DNA of 64,000 nucleotides from Cephalopachus bancanus (GCA_027257055.1 JAPVLO010000059.1:5208001-5272000), one strand, 5' to 3'. Numbered from the stretch's first letter, positions 11,364-23,915 are shown. Numbers and translations: made by a program. The notes: generated from the letters alone by a model not told the origin.

Positions 11364-11668
11364 AAAGCTACACATTTTCCTCTTAGCACTGCTCTTGCTA
11401 TGTATCATACATTTCGATAATGCTGAATTTTCATTTTTATTTAATTCAATGTATTTTTAAAATTTTCTTTTTGAGACTTTTTTCCTCATCAATGTACTAT
11501 GTATAAAGTATATTTTAGTTTCCAAGTGTTTGAGGGATTTTTTCTGTTATAATTTTCATTGAGGTCAGAGAATATATTCTATATAGTTTCCATTTTTAAA
11601 AATTTGTTTTGTGGCCTTGGATATGGTCTATTTTGGTATATCTTCCTTGGGCACTTGAAAAATATGTG

Positions 11669-11737
11669 TATTTCGGGCAACCCCTCAGGTCCCTTCCCAC
11701 TATGGGACCTTTTCTGTCTTCTCAATAAATCCTACAT
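11669..11737 (+). mobile_element. LTR-end-derived retrocopy
   Basis: A short segment interrupts the L1M. It ends in AATAAA at 11724-11729 followed by CCTAC and then an A-rich tail. The C-rich stretch followed by AATAAA resembles the polyadenylation end of an endogenous retrovirus LTR. Imperfect repeats (TATGTGTATTTC left, TATATGAATTTC right) look like an old target duplication. Confidence 0.5.
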
Positions 11738-11777
<40 letters not shown>

Positions 11778-11838
11778 AGGAAGGAAGGAAGGAAGGAAGG
11801 AAGGAAGGAAGGAAGGAAGGAAGGAAGGAAGGAAGGAA

Positions 11839-11876
<38 letters not shown>
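11738..11876. repeat. (AAAG)n(AAGG)n(AAAG)n microsatellite
   Basis: About 139 bp of pure purine tetranucleotides in a symmetric AAAG-AAGG-AAAG arrangement. It sits just where the poly(A) tail of the preceding retrocopy is expected. The lysine/arginine/glutamate-rich ORF across it is an artefact. Confidence 0.97.
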
Positions 11877-14790
11877 GTATATGAATTTCACTGTTGTTTG
11901 GTAAAGAGTTCTATAACATTGATTCAATTCTGTCAGTTGGTGATGTTTTTGAGGTATTGGATATTTTTGGTCATTTTCTTTCTAGTTATTCTACAAAGCG
12001 TTGTGAAGAGATGTTAAAGTCTCTAACCATAATTGTGAATTTGTCTGTCTCTCTTTTTAGCTCTTGTATTTGCTTCAAGTAGAAGTTTGTAGCTTTGTTT
12101 TGATATATACACATTTAGAACTAGCATGCCTTCTTGTTGGATTGATCTTTTTGTCATTATGTAATGTTCCTCTCGTTTTGTTACTTTTCTTTTCTCTGAA
12201 AAGTAGCTTTATTTCATATTAACATTGCTATTCCTGCTTTCTTTTGATTATTGTTTGCACGATGCATGATATATATTTTTCTCCCTTTTTTACTTTCAAC
12301 ATGCTTACTTTCTATAGCTGAAGTGAATTTCTTTTAGATACCATATTGTTGGATAATGTTTTTAAATATATTCTTCCCATCCTTGTCTTTTAATTGGTGT
12401 ATTTAGACCATTTACATTTGTCGCTATTAATATGTTAAAGTCTGCCATTTTATTTTTTGTTTTCTGTTCATTCTCTGTTTATTGTTTTTCTGTTTCCTTT
12501 TTTCTGCTTTATATGAATTACTTAGACATCTTTTTCAATTTCTTTTAAAAATTTATTTCTGCTACTTTTGAGTATACATCTTTGTTTGATTTTCTAAGGG
12601 TTTCCCACAGGTATTACTTTATATATACATGACCTATCAAGTGTCAACATTTTACCTTTTCAAGTGACATGTAGAAAACATGTCTCTCTTTGCTTCCCTT
12701 TTACCTACCAAGTTTCTAGTATGATGATTTTAAATAAATCCTCTAAATACATTTAGAACCACATTAGATAGTCTTATTACTTCTAGTTGAATTATCAAAT
12801 ATAATTTAGAAAACTCAAGAAGAAAAGGAAAGTGTATTATATTTACATTTATGTTTATATTTTCTATCATTTCTTCTTCCTTTCTGATGTTCTAAGATTC
12901 CTTCTTTTGTCATTTTTTTAATGTTTAAAGAAATTTCTTCAACCATTTTGTTAGGGTAGGCATGCCAGAATCAATTTTTTTCAGTATTACTCATTTTCCC
13001 TTTCATTCCTAAAGTATATTTTTTATCAGATATATAATTCTAGGTTTGTAGTTTTCTTCCTTAGTGTTTGAAAAGGTCTATTCCATTCCCTTTTGGCCTC
13101 CATGGCTTAGAATAGGAAGTCCATTGTCATTCTAATTGTTGTTGTTGTTGTTTCCCTATAGGTAAGGTGTCATTTCTCTCTTGCTGTTTTCAATTATTAT
13201 ATTTTTTTTTTGTCTCTACTTTTAAGGAGTTTGGGTGGATTTATTTGGGCTTATCTGTTTGAGGTTTGCTGGGCTTTCTGAATCTGCAGACATATCTCTT
13301 AATAAGTTTGGGATATTTTCAGCCATAGTTTTCAAGTATTTTTTTCATCTCGGCCCTCTTTCTCCTTTCTCCAATGACATTAATGCTAGTTCTTTTGCTA
13401 TAGCTCCCCACATTCTTGAAGCTCTGTTCAATTTTTTTCAGTCTATTTTTTTTTTAACTATTGTTCAAATTGGGCAATTTCTATTGTTTTGTTTTCAAAC
13501 TCACTGATTTTTCCTCTGATCTGTTCCCTCCTTTCTCTGTTGAGCCCTATTAAATTTCTATTCAGTTATTGTATTTTCAGCTCAAATTCTTCATTTGGTT
13601 TATTTTTATATCTTCTATGTGTTTTCTGAGTCTTTCTATTTTTTCATTTGTTTTAAGTATGCTTGTAATTGTTAATTGAAGCATTTTACTATGGTTACTA
13701 TAAAGCACTTACCAGAGAATACTTAGATTTCTGGCATCTTAGTAATGGAGCCTAATTATTATCTTTTTCATTTGATTTAAGAGTTTATTGGTTCTTAATA
13801 ATGATTAATGACTTTTAAATTAAAGCTAGCATTTTGAGTATCATGCTATGAGACTTTACATTTTATTAAAGCTTCTATTTTACCTGGCTTCTTTTTCATT
13901 ATTTGTAGGTCTGAGTAGAAGCTCAGGTTTCTCACATGGCCTCCGACTGAGAGGAGGAAAGATACTTGATAGTGTTGACAGGAGTGAGAAGTTCAGTTTC
14001 CCACTAGGTGTCTGATGATACCTCCCTGGTGTGGAGGAGTAGGGGTGCCTTGTTACTCCTTTCTTCACTGACATCATGAGGTTTGGAAATAGCCTCATCA
14101 CTACTAGGCTGTGGTAAAAATCTTGACTGTACTAGACTTTTGCTCACATGACTCATTATTGCTGGGTAGGGATGGAAATGAAATCCAGGTTCCCCAAGTG
14201 ATCTCTTATTCTTTAGGGGCTTTGTTACTATCTGAAGGCATGAAAGTTCTGGCTCCCTACTCTGCCTTCTCTAACACCACTGACTGGAGTTTAGGGTAAG
14301 GATGAGAGTGAGGGAGTAATAAGGGTTCTTCCTTACAACCTGGTGAACTAGGAGAATAGGTGTGTCACTTAACCCTTGCTAGTGCGGATGGAAGTAGGAC
14401 CACAGTTATTTTCACTGGTGTTTGATTGGTATAGACTAGCTATATTCTTAAAGTTTTTTGTTTTGCCAGGTTGCTATTTTCCTGGTTTTTTGTCTAGAGA
14501 GAGGAGGTTTTTCTTGGGACTTACTTTGTCTGCCCTCATTGGTGTTTCCAAGTTGCTTTCTTCTTGAACTCTATGTCTATGAAATATGAGGCAAAAATAA
14601 AACTCAGGGAACATAACACCATGTATTTTCTCCGGAGCCAAGGTCTCTATCTGATCTGCCTTTTTTCTCCTCTTTTCAGAGTCTTCTCATGTTTGTTTTA
14701 TATATAATTTCTAGGGCTTGTAGTTGTATCTAACAGGAGGAATAATAAATAGTATGTCTACTCTATCTTGTCTCTGGGCTGGTTTTTTAA

Positions 14791-15529
14791 CTTTCTCACC
14801 TTTTGCCTTTTTATTATTATTTATTTATGGAAAAAGGGAGGGATTTTGCTTTTTATTTGTTTTGAATAATTTTAAACATTCTAGATTGGCTGGTTGTATT
14901 ATTTTGTATCACTTAATACATTCTTCTATCTCCAATATTTCCACAAACTGATAATTAAAACTAGAGACTTAATTAGCTTCAGGTTTCTTTAGAAGAATAT
15001 TTTGTAGATGATGTTGTAACCTTCACACCAGGTGATGCCAAACATCTAGTCCTCCCACTTCTTAGGGAGGTTTAGATTTACAAGGAAGTGGAGTTGTTCT
15101 AACTCATTCATTACATAGTTCCCCATCAACATTTTCTGATGGTTTTTGCATTCAGTTTTCTTTCAGTCATAATAAAATAACGCACCTTTTACCTAACCAC
15201 TTTCTGAACAAGTTAATAATGAAATGAAGAAGTAGCACATAGAGGCCAAGGGTTACATTGGGGGACAAAGGATAGCATAAGACTTAATACCTTCCAAGAG
15301 AAAAGAGTGGAGCTAACCAAGAGTGTCCTTTATCCTTTCTACATTTATTAAGCAGATAAGTCATTCCACCTCTCTTGGAGTAGCACAGTGAAGGAATAAA
15401 AGAGGACATGAGTTACACTAACAGAACTCAGCACATGGAACAAAATACAGGAGTGAGAAACAGCACTCCCCTGTACCATGATATCAAGAAGCATGTCTTG
15501 ACCTCAAATATATCTTCATTACAGTAGTT
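14791..15529. other. Unclassified AT-rich sequence, possibly old L1-related at left
   Basis: The 14950-15130 part has the feel of an old L1 leader but I cannot place it. The remainder (15131-15529) shows no repeat, ORF or motif that I recognise. Confidence 0.3.
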
Positions 15530-15793
15530 TAATGATAGCTGGCAGTGGTGATTTTTGCTAATAATATTGTATTGTTTACTTGAAATTTGCTAAGAGACTA
15601 GATCTTAAGTGTCCTCAACACACATATACACACATACATGCAAAAAGGTACCTGTGTGATGATGGATGTATTGATTAATTTGATTGTAGGAATCCTCAAG
15701 CAATGTCTACATATATTAAATCTTTGCACTGTAAATTTTGAATAGATATTATTTTTATTTGTCAACTATACCTCAATAAAGCTGGAAAAATTA
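15530..15793 (+). mobile_element. Old L1 (L1M-type) 3' UTR fragment
   Basis: It matches the well-known 3' UTR of old L1s: GTATTGTTTACTTGAAATTT, then a CA-rich stretch, then TTTGTCAACTATACCTCAAT and AAAGCTGG at the end, followed by a short A-run. Confidence 0.85.
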
Positions 15794-16199
15794 GATAGCT
15801 GCCATAACATTTCACTAAATGCTAGTAAAATGTTTGATTTTTTTCTAGATGACTTTTATTTATATCACATGATACCAGTTTTTTATTATGGTGGTGACAT
15901 TTGAGAAATAAATTAATTGAAATAAAAACGTGAATAATATGGTGGAATATAGATGTGGCAATAATTGTAAGTATGTTATGTAAAGACTTGGTATTTGGAA
16001 ATCTCTGATCAAACATCTAACAACATTGCTGTATTAATATGAATCCTCAAAGAAGCAAAATGCCTTCTTCAAAGTATCACATCAATTTGAAGGCAGTTAA
16101 TGCTGATCTGAAGTCTAGTTACCTGATGTTTACTCATGTGCTCTTTTCCAGCTATGCTTTTTCCTGAATAAGTGCAGGGAAGATTGTGTGACCTCAGGC
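15794..16199. other. No recognised feature
   Basis: AT-rich sequence, with no repeat or convincing ORF. Confidence 0.3.
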
Positions 16200-16310
16200 T
16201 AGAGTCTTAGAACCTTTTATTGCAACATTGTAAAAGCAAGGTCTGGGTCTGTCTCATTTATTGCTGTATCCTCAGCACCTAAATACTCTTAGAAATTTTT
16301 TGGATATTAA
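16200..16310 (+). mobile_element. L2 3'-end fragment
   Basis: TTGCTGTATCCTCAGCACCT and the preceding GGTCTGGGTCTGTCTCAT match the terminal part of the L2 LINE. Confidence 0.6.
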
Positions 16311-16625
16311 TATATACCCTGATGTCGTTTTTTAAAAAATCTACATGGAGCATAATTTAACTCAATTTCTCTGCATTCTCCCTTCCCCAAAGTCTATATA
16401 TTAATGACAATATCTTTGCTTGACCACAATGTGTAATTACAGGCTTCCTTTATGTCAACCAGTCATCTCAGAAATAAGCCTTATAATTTCTTAACCATGG
16501 TAGGTTTTGTCCTAGAAAGAGAATGAACAATACATTACAACTAAGATAGACCAGTTTATGGTGGTTGAAACACCATCATTAGAATGTTCAAGCATTTGGC
16601 AGAGGTCTTATTTTAAGCCTTTCAA

Positions 16626-16890
16626 TCAACATTTTTAACAGACATTTGTGGAGCCCATACTATGTGTGTGGGATTGTGCTAAATGCTGTTATGTTGATTC
16701 TGCTCATTGAAACATGATAACAACCCTATGAGTTAGATGCTATTATTTCTCCCCTTTTTAAAAAAAGATAGAAACTGAGTCTTAGAAATGTTAAGCAACT
16801 TTTCCAAAGAAGTATAGCTAGTGGTATTGAGGCCAGATTCAACTTTTGATCTTTCTAACTAGGGAGGAGAGCTCTTAACCTCTATTTACA
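16626..16890 (-). mobile_element. MIR element
   Basis: Reverse-complement MIR with the blocks CATACTATGTG, ACAACCCTATGAG and AAACTGAGTCTTAGAAATG in order. It is an ancient, diverged SINE. Confidence 0.75.
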
Positions 16891-16914
16891 CCTACTTTTG
16901 AATTTATTTAATAA

Positions 16915-17015
16915 CTTGGGAGGCATTCATGAGGTGGAAAGAGCACAAGATTCCAGTATGAGAGGACTCCTTGGTCTCAGCTCTCACACCTACAGCTTTA
17001 TGACCTAATACTAAT
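16915..17015 (+). mobile_element. MIR fragment
   Basis: GGTGGAAAGAGCAC followed by CTCAGCTCTCACACCTACAG matches the 5' half of MIR in the forward direction. Confidence 0.6.
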
Positions 17016-17789
17016 TATGATATGAATATAAACATCAGTCATCTAAAACCACTTTCTCAATTTTTGCATTGTATTGATATCTCCTGTACTACTATATACT
17101 TAATATTCACTAGATAGTCTTTATGTAGATAACTCTAAATATAGGTAGAATGAAGATAATAGTATTATTAAATTCTTACTAAATACTCCCCAATACTTTG
17201 AACTTATTATTATTCTACACCCCACCCTCCTTGCTTTTTTTCTTTCTTTCTTAGAGGTTAGCAAGTGTTATGGAGATGTTAAAGATATGCTAGCATCAAA
17301 CTGAGACTTTTTTCTTGATGTAATAGATTAAAAGGTAGTAATTTTCTGAGGGTGTGATTCAATGCATTTTAATACTGTATATCACCAAATATTACCTCTC
17401 ATTCTAAGTTTGTACCCGACAGTTTGAGAACCAATGGCTTAAACTCTGAGTATTTTTTGGTAAAAACCTAATGGAGGAATGAAAATGAAATCACTCAGGA
17501 AGCTATTTTTTTTTTTTTTTACAACACTTCCCTTTGGACTGAAGAAATATAAACTAATAACTTGGCCATAACATTAATAGCACCTCTGGCTGTTTTTTTT
17601 TTACCTGCTATGACTAATTTAGATTTTTTTTTAAGTCATCTAGAAAATAATTCAAATGATATAGTAGCTGAAAGCTAGGGGTGTATAGCTATACCTTATA
17701 TGAGGTAAAGTAGAAAAAAATCCCTGTTACACATCTGGGGAAACATGTAATGTGCTGTCTACTCTTTTGATGATGAAGGCCGTCAACAG
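17016..17789. other. No recognised feature
   Basis: AT-rich DNA with two short homopolymer T-runs (near 17505 and 17595). Nothing else is recognised. Confidence 0.3.
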
Positions 17790-18265
17790 CTCTTTATGCA
17801 ACACATATTTATGTGTTAGGCACGCTACAGGGGAAAGCCAAATATGGGTTCTAATCTCAGAGAGCTAAAAGTCTTGCATAGACTAACAAAGCTGGGAGAC
17901 TCAAGACCAAGTATCAGTCCTGTCAAGACCTTGCTGGATAAGCGTTGAATTATATTTTGGTAATTGTGAGTAGCTAGACTTTCATTCCCTTTATTTTATC
18001 TCGTACAATATGTACTGGGCCCCAGGAGTGCATCAGGTACTATGGTCAGTACTAATTATTTTGGTAGCACACAGCTGACATGTACAATTGCTAAGTACAA
18101 ATGAGATTCCATGGGACCGGCTTAACATGCTCCTCACAACTGTCTGTTATCAATCCTTAAGGAAATAGAGACACAGAGAATGCATATACCAAATGACCAC
18201 GTGAGACTTGAACCCTGTTTCAGATGACCCTACAGCCTCTGCCGTAACTACTGAACTTTATTGTC
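17790..18265 (-). mobile_element. Weak L2 and MIR remnants
   Basis: TATTTATGTGTTAGGCACGC with CTAATCTCAGAGAGCTAAAA (17805-17875) looks like reversed L2. The 18060-18260 part has the GAAATAGAGACACAGAGAATG and ACTTGAACCCTG blocks of reversed MIR. Both are diverged. Confidence 0.45.
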
Positions 18266-18640
18266 TTACTCCAAAAATAAAGAAATTTCTCCTACTCTGC
18301 AGGAGTTCATGTGTTTCTTTACCGCCTGCCATTTTAAAAGGCATGGGGCAGTGCCAAGTTCTGGAGTAATGACAAGGTGTCAACCTTCCTCGTTAACAAG
18401 CTTTGTTTGAATCATTTAGATGGCATTCTTAATGTTCCTGAAACCTGCTTTGTGTTTGTTTAATTATAATATAGTCTGGCACTTTGACATTTAATTTTCT
18501 TGTTTGGTTGTAATTATCTTCTACGAGAGTTAGAGCAGAGTTGGATTATATTTACTTCCTTTCACTTCCTTTCTTTCTTCCCCCCCCCCACCGTTAACAC
18601 GCAAATCTGTCTATGACTCACTGTGGTTTGATAAGCCTCA
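18266..18640. other. Unique AT-rich sequence
   Basis: No repeat identified. A C-run lies at 18581-18590. Confidence 0.3.
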
Positions 18641-18651
18641 GTTCTGGGTGA

Positions 18652-18921
18652 ATGACCTCGGATCAGCCTTCAGGGGATCTCTGTGCCTCCAGCCCATGTC
18701 AGCCTGGTGGGAACCAGAGGTTGGTCACGCACCTCACAGTCAGCGTGCCATGCCGGGGCACACAGTACTCTGTCTCCCTCAGCAAGCTGATTGAGTGTCT
18801 CAGGTCAGAGAATAACTTCAGCAAGACAATGGGGACTCTGCCTAGTGGCCTCTACTCTTCTTTCCAGATAATTAGGATTTTTCAAAATGGCAGTGATCCC
18901 TCAAGAATCCCATTTCTCTGA
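18652..18921 (+). other. 89-codon open frame, unrecognised
   Basis: The ATG at 18652 opens an 89-codon frame in a locally GC-richer patch. I recognise no domain, signal peptide or membrane segment. It is not covered by a repeat I can name. It could be an exon, a pseudogene piece or chance. I lean to chance, since flanking splice signals are not convincing. Confidence 0.15.
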
Positions 18922-19719
18922 GGTCAGTTATATTTGGCTCAGTCGTCCTCTTAGGAAAACTGCCATGTCTTTAAACAGAATTATACTTTAGTAAATGATA
19001 AAATGTCTCGAAGAGTCAAATAAATGTCTTCCACTAACACACAGTATTTATGTCTGCATAAAGATCTAACTTGATTTCCTCAATAGAAATGGTTTTCTAT
19101 ACTTTAGTTACTTGCATACCACCTTTGCAATTTTCTCTGTATTCATGTACTACTTTCTATCCAAATAGATAATATTTTTCTTTCACTCTATTTTAAATAA
19201 GTGTAAATGTTTTAGCCTACAGTTATGCAAGAATTTGCTAATGTTTAGAAGTGGGGGTAAAAATCTGTGGTCTTCTTGTAAATGGACTGCACATCTCTTA
19301 ACCTTTAGGATTTTCCACTGACATATCTATCTTAACAACCTCTAAATGTCACTAGTTTCTTCAGCCCCCACCTTTTGATACTTCAGTTTACTGCAATCAA
19401 AAGAGAACTTTAGTGTTGTTATGGTCCTATGTGACAGAAACAACATTGAATATACTCTCCTGAGTTTTTCTCATTTCTTTAGCCAGCCAAAAAAATCTCC
19501 TTTCAGAATTTGTAGAAAGACAGAGTGAGAAAGAAGATAAGAACACATAAGAGACCAAGTTGAATCACTAAACAAAGAGCTGGGTCAGAAGGAGGAGTGA
19601 GGGAAATAGGAAGAAAAACTGTATGATGTGGGGGCTACTGAAGGTGTTTGGGGTCTGAGGTAAGCAGTTCTGAAGCAGCTACCGGGTATGGGAGAACTGG
19701 GGAGGTTTGGATAAAGCTA
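18922..19719. other. No recognised feature
   Basis: AT-rich; no repeat or ORF that I can support. Confidence 0.3.
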
Positions 19720-20220
19720 TTAGGACATGTTACTGTGTGTCACAAGTTGGGTTTCCTAGGAAGCGGGCCCCAGTTAGAGACTAGACTCAGGAAATTGATC
19801 AGAGAAAACTTGGATCATTGAACACACACCTGGGGAGGGCAAGTGGAAGGGAGCAGGGTGGGGCAGAGGAAGAAGGTGAGCTACAGGGACTTACAAGAAG
19901 AGCTTCAGCTGACCCTGTAGGAAGCTCTGTAGGCAGGATGACTCTCAGAGCTGTTTTCAGTGGGGAGAGGAGCCTGGGTGAGGTGACTTGGTACCTGTGA
20001 TCGATCACTGAATGTGGGTTGTCCCAGGAACAGTGAGTGACTTTGGGTAAGGTGACCCTCCTCAAGTGAGGTGACCCCTGAGGGAGCAGACAGCTGCAGG
20101 CTCTCTGCCAGCGGTATAACAGCAGCTAGGATAGTAAGTCCTTTATCCCTGAAAGGGTATCTGGAGTGCGCATCACAGCATCCACTGTCCTGTGGGTCAT
20201 AAACTGGACCTCATTTAATA
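19720..20220. other. GC-richer segment, possible old LTR or DNA repeat
   Basis: It opens with TGGGTTTCCTAGGAAGC, a style seen in old interspersed repeats, and is richer in G than its flanks. Both strands carry 60-88 codon frames with no recognisable domain. I cannot name the family. Confidence 0.3.
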
Positions 20221-21224
20221 TTTTTCAAAAGTCCAAGCAAAGTTTGGAGTTATTTTTTAAACTATATTTTTAAGTGGTACTTTTAAAGTATGATTGTGCA
20301 GAGACTGAGCCACATGAGGTCTCAGATATTATTAAATTTATACCCAGAAATTTAATGTTAGACTCCCAAAGCCATTAATTGATACCTGCTATTCAATACA
20401 AATTCCTATAAGTAGAATAAAAGTGGGGGTAGGGAAATGTGGCTTTTATTATATTTTAATAAAACAGTCATACTGACCTCCACAATTAGCTCTTTCTGGC
20501 CTTTGTATAAGGAGATTTAGAATTTTGGCCACATTAAGTTTATATTTTTATCAAATTATAATCAACAAGAGTAAGATTGGTGGTCTCTTTGGAGTTGCTG
20601 TCAGAGAAATTAGGAATAAAAGAATATGTTTTATTGCACCCCCTCTTGTGCATAGTGCATCATGAAATAATGATGAGTATTAAGTAGGTGGAATATGAGT
20701 CAAGTAACCAAAATCTATCTTAAGCATTAAAAAAAAAAAAATCAAAACTTACCTTAAGCATGAAAAAGGGGGAAAGAGGGAATTGTTAGCGTCAACATAC
20801 TTAGGGCACAGTCTGAATGAGGCTATCATTCTCAGGCAGGCAGGTAGTCCTGGGCTTATATCATCCAAGTTTAAGTACTGAACAGAAAAGGACAGCTCTC
20901 CTACCTATAGTTACAACCAAGTTCATGGGACTGATACTCTTTGACTCTGATTGGCTCATTTGGGTCATTTGTCCATCCCTGAACCAATCACTGCAGTTGG
21001 CAAGTAAGGTATCCTCATTGACCAGGTGAGTGTTATATGCTCACCTGGAATGAAGCCAAGATACCTAGTCAACCTCTCTGCAACCATGTGGATTGGGAAT
21101 TCAGCAGAGGTGATTTTCCAAAGGAAAGTCAATATGCTGCCACCATTAAACAGATAAATGAATGTCAGTCCAACAGAAACACCTGACATCTACTGTCCTT
21201 TCAGGCCAAAGTGAAAATTCTGCC
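20221..21224. other. No recognised feature
   Basis: A-run at 20729-20741, otherwise featureless. Small open frames near 20817-21029 and 20965-21189 overlap on opposite strands and look like chance. Confidence 0.3.
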
Positions 21225-21420
21225 TCTTCCACTTTTATTTGGCAAGTTGTTTCCGTACTCTTTCCCTTACTGTTCTCATATATAAAATGGAGCCGATCAT
21301 TCTGAGTTTGCAGGATTATTGTAAGGATACTTAGTTGTTAATGTGTACATCAAAGCTCTTTGGACCATAGAAGGTGCTCACTAACTAATAACTGTCATTA
21401 TAGTTAATAGCGAGCCCACT
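21225..21420 (+). mobile_element. MIR element
   Basis: CTCATATATAAAATGGAG, GGATTATTGTAAGGAT and AGAAGGTGCTCACTAACTAA are the forward MIR 3' blocks. Confidence 0.75.
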
Positions 21421-22019
21421 CTGGGCTCTGTGCACAAGTATTAGCACACTTCAATTAGCATCCTATGAAAGCCTTTAAATTGGGCCAAGCACTAATGACT
21501 TCCACCTTTTCACAGGATATTTAATATTGTCCCCGCACCATGAAGAGAAAATCATGTGATATCTCAGCATTTTCACTCTGCACACAAATTGGGAACAGTA
21601 AAAGCATTCTCTCTCTCAAGATGATGATAAACAAATGTGTTTTGTAGCCTAATTTTGAATGTTAATCAAAAGATTGAACAGAAGCAGATAGAATTCCAGG
21701 CAGACTTTTCTCTTGAGGGTACATTTAGCAAATCAGAGTAGCAAGAATATACCCTCCAAATGATACCTAGGTGGCTGTTAAATACATCAAAGGCAGGAAA
21801 CCCAGGAGAGGAAGAATGACTGTGAAATTCAAGAGTGATGGCTTCTGATGAGAGTAACTAAAAGGTTAGAGATAAATGAGACTGTACACCTCAAAGAAAG
21901 TGACCTGGACTGACCCTTAAAAGAGGATAGAGTGTCATTACTGATTGTTTCCTGAAGACACACATCCCATTTGCTATTATGGGGATATAATGCCAACAAC
22001 ATGAGGTGAGAGGAAACAG
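21421..22019. other. No recognised feature
   Basis: No repeat or coding signal that I can support. Confidence 0.3.
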
Positions 22020-22104
22020 AGCGTGCTCTTAGTCTTGTGGTCAGACAGACTTAGTTATGTATCCTGTTGTGTGAACTTAGGAAAAATGTATAATGCTCAG
22101 GATT
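22020..22104 (+). mobile_element. MIR fragment
   Basis: GGTCAGACAGACTTAGTTAT and the following TGTGTGAACTTAGG resemble the central MIR region. Confidence 0.45.
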
Positions 22105-22490
22105 TCAGGTTTCCCATTCTTTCACATGTTCCCAATCATGTTCTTCCTCCAACCTGACTGATATTTTTTAACTCTCTTAAAAAGGCACACTTCCTCAGGG
22201 CCTACTCCCATATTCTTCCCTCTGCTGGCCTAGAATGCTCTTTGCTAACTTCTCTTGGTTGCACAACCAAGGCCTCTTCTTTGGAAGTTATCTCTGCTCT
22301 CCTGGTTTCATTATGTTTCCATAATCCAGAAGACTCCTCCAGAGTCCTCTGTCCTCTTTTCTGTGTTTCTTCTTAGACTGTCAGCCCCATAATGCTGGGA
22401 ATCATACCTACTATGCTCCTAGTTGTATAGCCAGTGCCAAGGACAGTGCCAGGCCATTGTAAAGCCTCTATATTTTTTAATGAATTAATT
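22105..22490 (+). mobile_element. L2 3'-region fragment
   Basis: The CTCTGCTGGCCTAGAATGCT region, AGACTGTCAGCCCCATAATG and AGTGCCAAGGACAGTGCCAG follow the order of the L2 3' end. Confidence 0.7.
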
Positions 22491-22834
22491 ATCATCAAAA
22501 TGAAATATACTGGATTTCATTACAACCTAACGCCTTTCTAATAATAAGCTTTTGGCCTGTTAGTGGAGAAAGACTTATGGGGATAGCTTTACCTAGAATT
22601 CCCTCTATTTAGAGCCTTAGCCAGGTTTGAGAATAGAGCTCCTATGTCCTATCTGTTCTTCCTCAATCCTGGGGACATTTGTATCTGTTAGTTCACTGAG
22701 TTATAAACATCCAATGAACATCAACTTTGTGCCTCTCCCTGAATAAAGGAATCTGGCCTTACCTTTGTGTGAATCTGAGAAGTTCTCTTTCTGAATGACA
22801 GTTGCATCAATAGCACCACTAGCATCCACTACCA
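22491..22834. other. No recognised feature
   Basis: Unique sequence without a clear repeat. Confidence 0.3.
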
Positions 22835-23225
22835 TATGGTGAGCACTTACTATGTGCTTTATACCAATCTTTGCTAAAAACTCTGAGAATTATGTGCCAC
22901 ACACATAGAAACACAGAAAAGATACGTATATAATACATACGTATCAACTCATTTAATGCTCACAATAACCTGATAAGGTGGACACAATTATTACCTCTCA
23001 TACAGATGAGAAAATTGAGGCAAAAGAAGATTTCACCACCATCATACAGAAAGATAGTGCCAGAGCTGAGAGGTAAACCTGAATGATTGGGTTTGGAGTC
23101 TGCTTTCTTAACTCCTATGCTAACCCCATTTTGTGAAAGAGGACACTGAGGCTTATAGGAGTAATTTTGTATATCCAAAGTCTCAGCACTAGTAAATAGC
23201 AGAAGCAAAGTCATAATTCAGATGT
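22835..23225 (-). mobile_element. MIR element(s), two adjacent reversed copies
   Basis: GAGCACTTACTATGTGC, TCAACTCATTTAATGCTCAC and CAGATGAGAAAATTGAGGC form one reversed MIR up to about 23127. A second reversed stretch, with AAGAGGACACTGAGGCTTAT, runs from about 23128 to 23225. Confidence 0.75.
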
Positions 23226-23804
23226 GCTGTACTCTCAAGCATTGGTTCTTTATGACCATGCCCCTTTCCTAAGCTATGCAATCTCTTCTCAGACGTGAGT
23301 GGTGAGCAGAGCCTTCTAAGCATAAGCTCATATTACAAGGAATCTCCAACTTCATTAGGATTGGCAGCTCTATTGCCTAACTAAAATGCAATATCAATAA
23401 TTAATATTTATGTAATGATAAATTTATTATAGAGAAAAGAAAACAAAAGAGTCTCAGAAATGGTACCGCACATCCCTCCTTTTTCAAGGTCATGCCTTAG
23501 TAAACTCAGAGTGGAATATTAGATTGCCTAATTCCAGGCAGTAAGAGTCAAGTTTTCAGAAATGAAATCTTTTCTGGCTTCGGAGGTAAAAATCAAATAG
23601 ATTCTCAGGTTACCCTATTGTACACAAACTCTCCAAATTACTATATCCATCCCACATTTGCTCAACAAGAGGAATGACCGTTTATGCAAAAGGATTCCTA
23701 AAATAAGGCTATTTATGGTCTTTGGGGAAATGACATTGTGTGTCTATGTATGTCTGTTTATGGAATTTTGGAAATCTGTTATTTTTCCTATTCCCTTGAG
23801 CATC
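23226..23804. other. No recognised feature
   Basis: Unique AT-rich DNA. Confidence 0.3.
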
Positions 23805-23915
23805 ATCTGGGGAATAGAGCTGCATCATCATAAGGCTGTTGTGAGAATCAGGATAATATGTGGGAAAGTACTTTGAGAACTGCAAAGTGCTGAACAAATA
23901 AAAAACAGTGTTTTC
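23805..23915 (+). mobile_element. MIR 3' fragment
   Basis: AGGCTGTTGTGAGAATCAGG, then AAGTACTTTGAGAACTGCAA and AGTGCTGAACAAATAAA match the MIR 3' end. Confidence 0.7.

Larger units (their letters stand above)
10887..14790 (-). mobile_element. Old L1M element, nearly full length, degraded
   Basis: The minus strand reads as L1 ORF2 (a block near 10965-11010 equivalent to the RT/endonuclease linker), then the endonuclease region (11380-12520), an ORF1-like region (about 12850-13700), and a 5' UTR-like region ending near 14730-14790. It is far more diverged than the L1s at 1-9548, with no ORF over 100 codons other than artefacts. It is split by an Alu and by an LTR-derived retrocopy. The boundary with Tigger1 is at the TA after 10886. 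Subfamily is not resolved. Confidence 0.8.

Noticed and set aside
11559..12017. 152-codon plus-strand frame rich in KKER/KKEG repeats
   Set aside because: It is a translation of the GAAA/GGAA microsatellite and L1M antisense sequence.
13235..13507. 90-codon plus-strand frame
   Set aside because: Antisense of the L1M ORF1 region.
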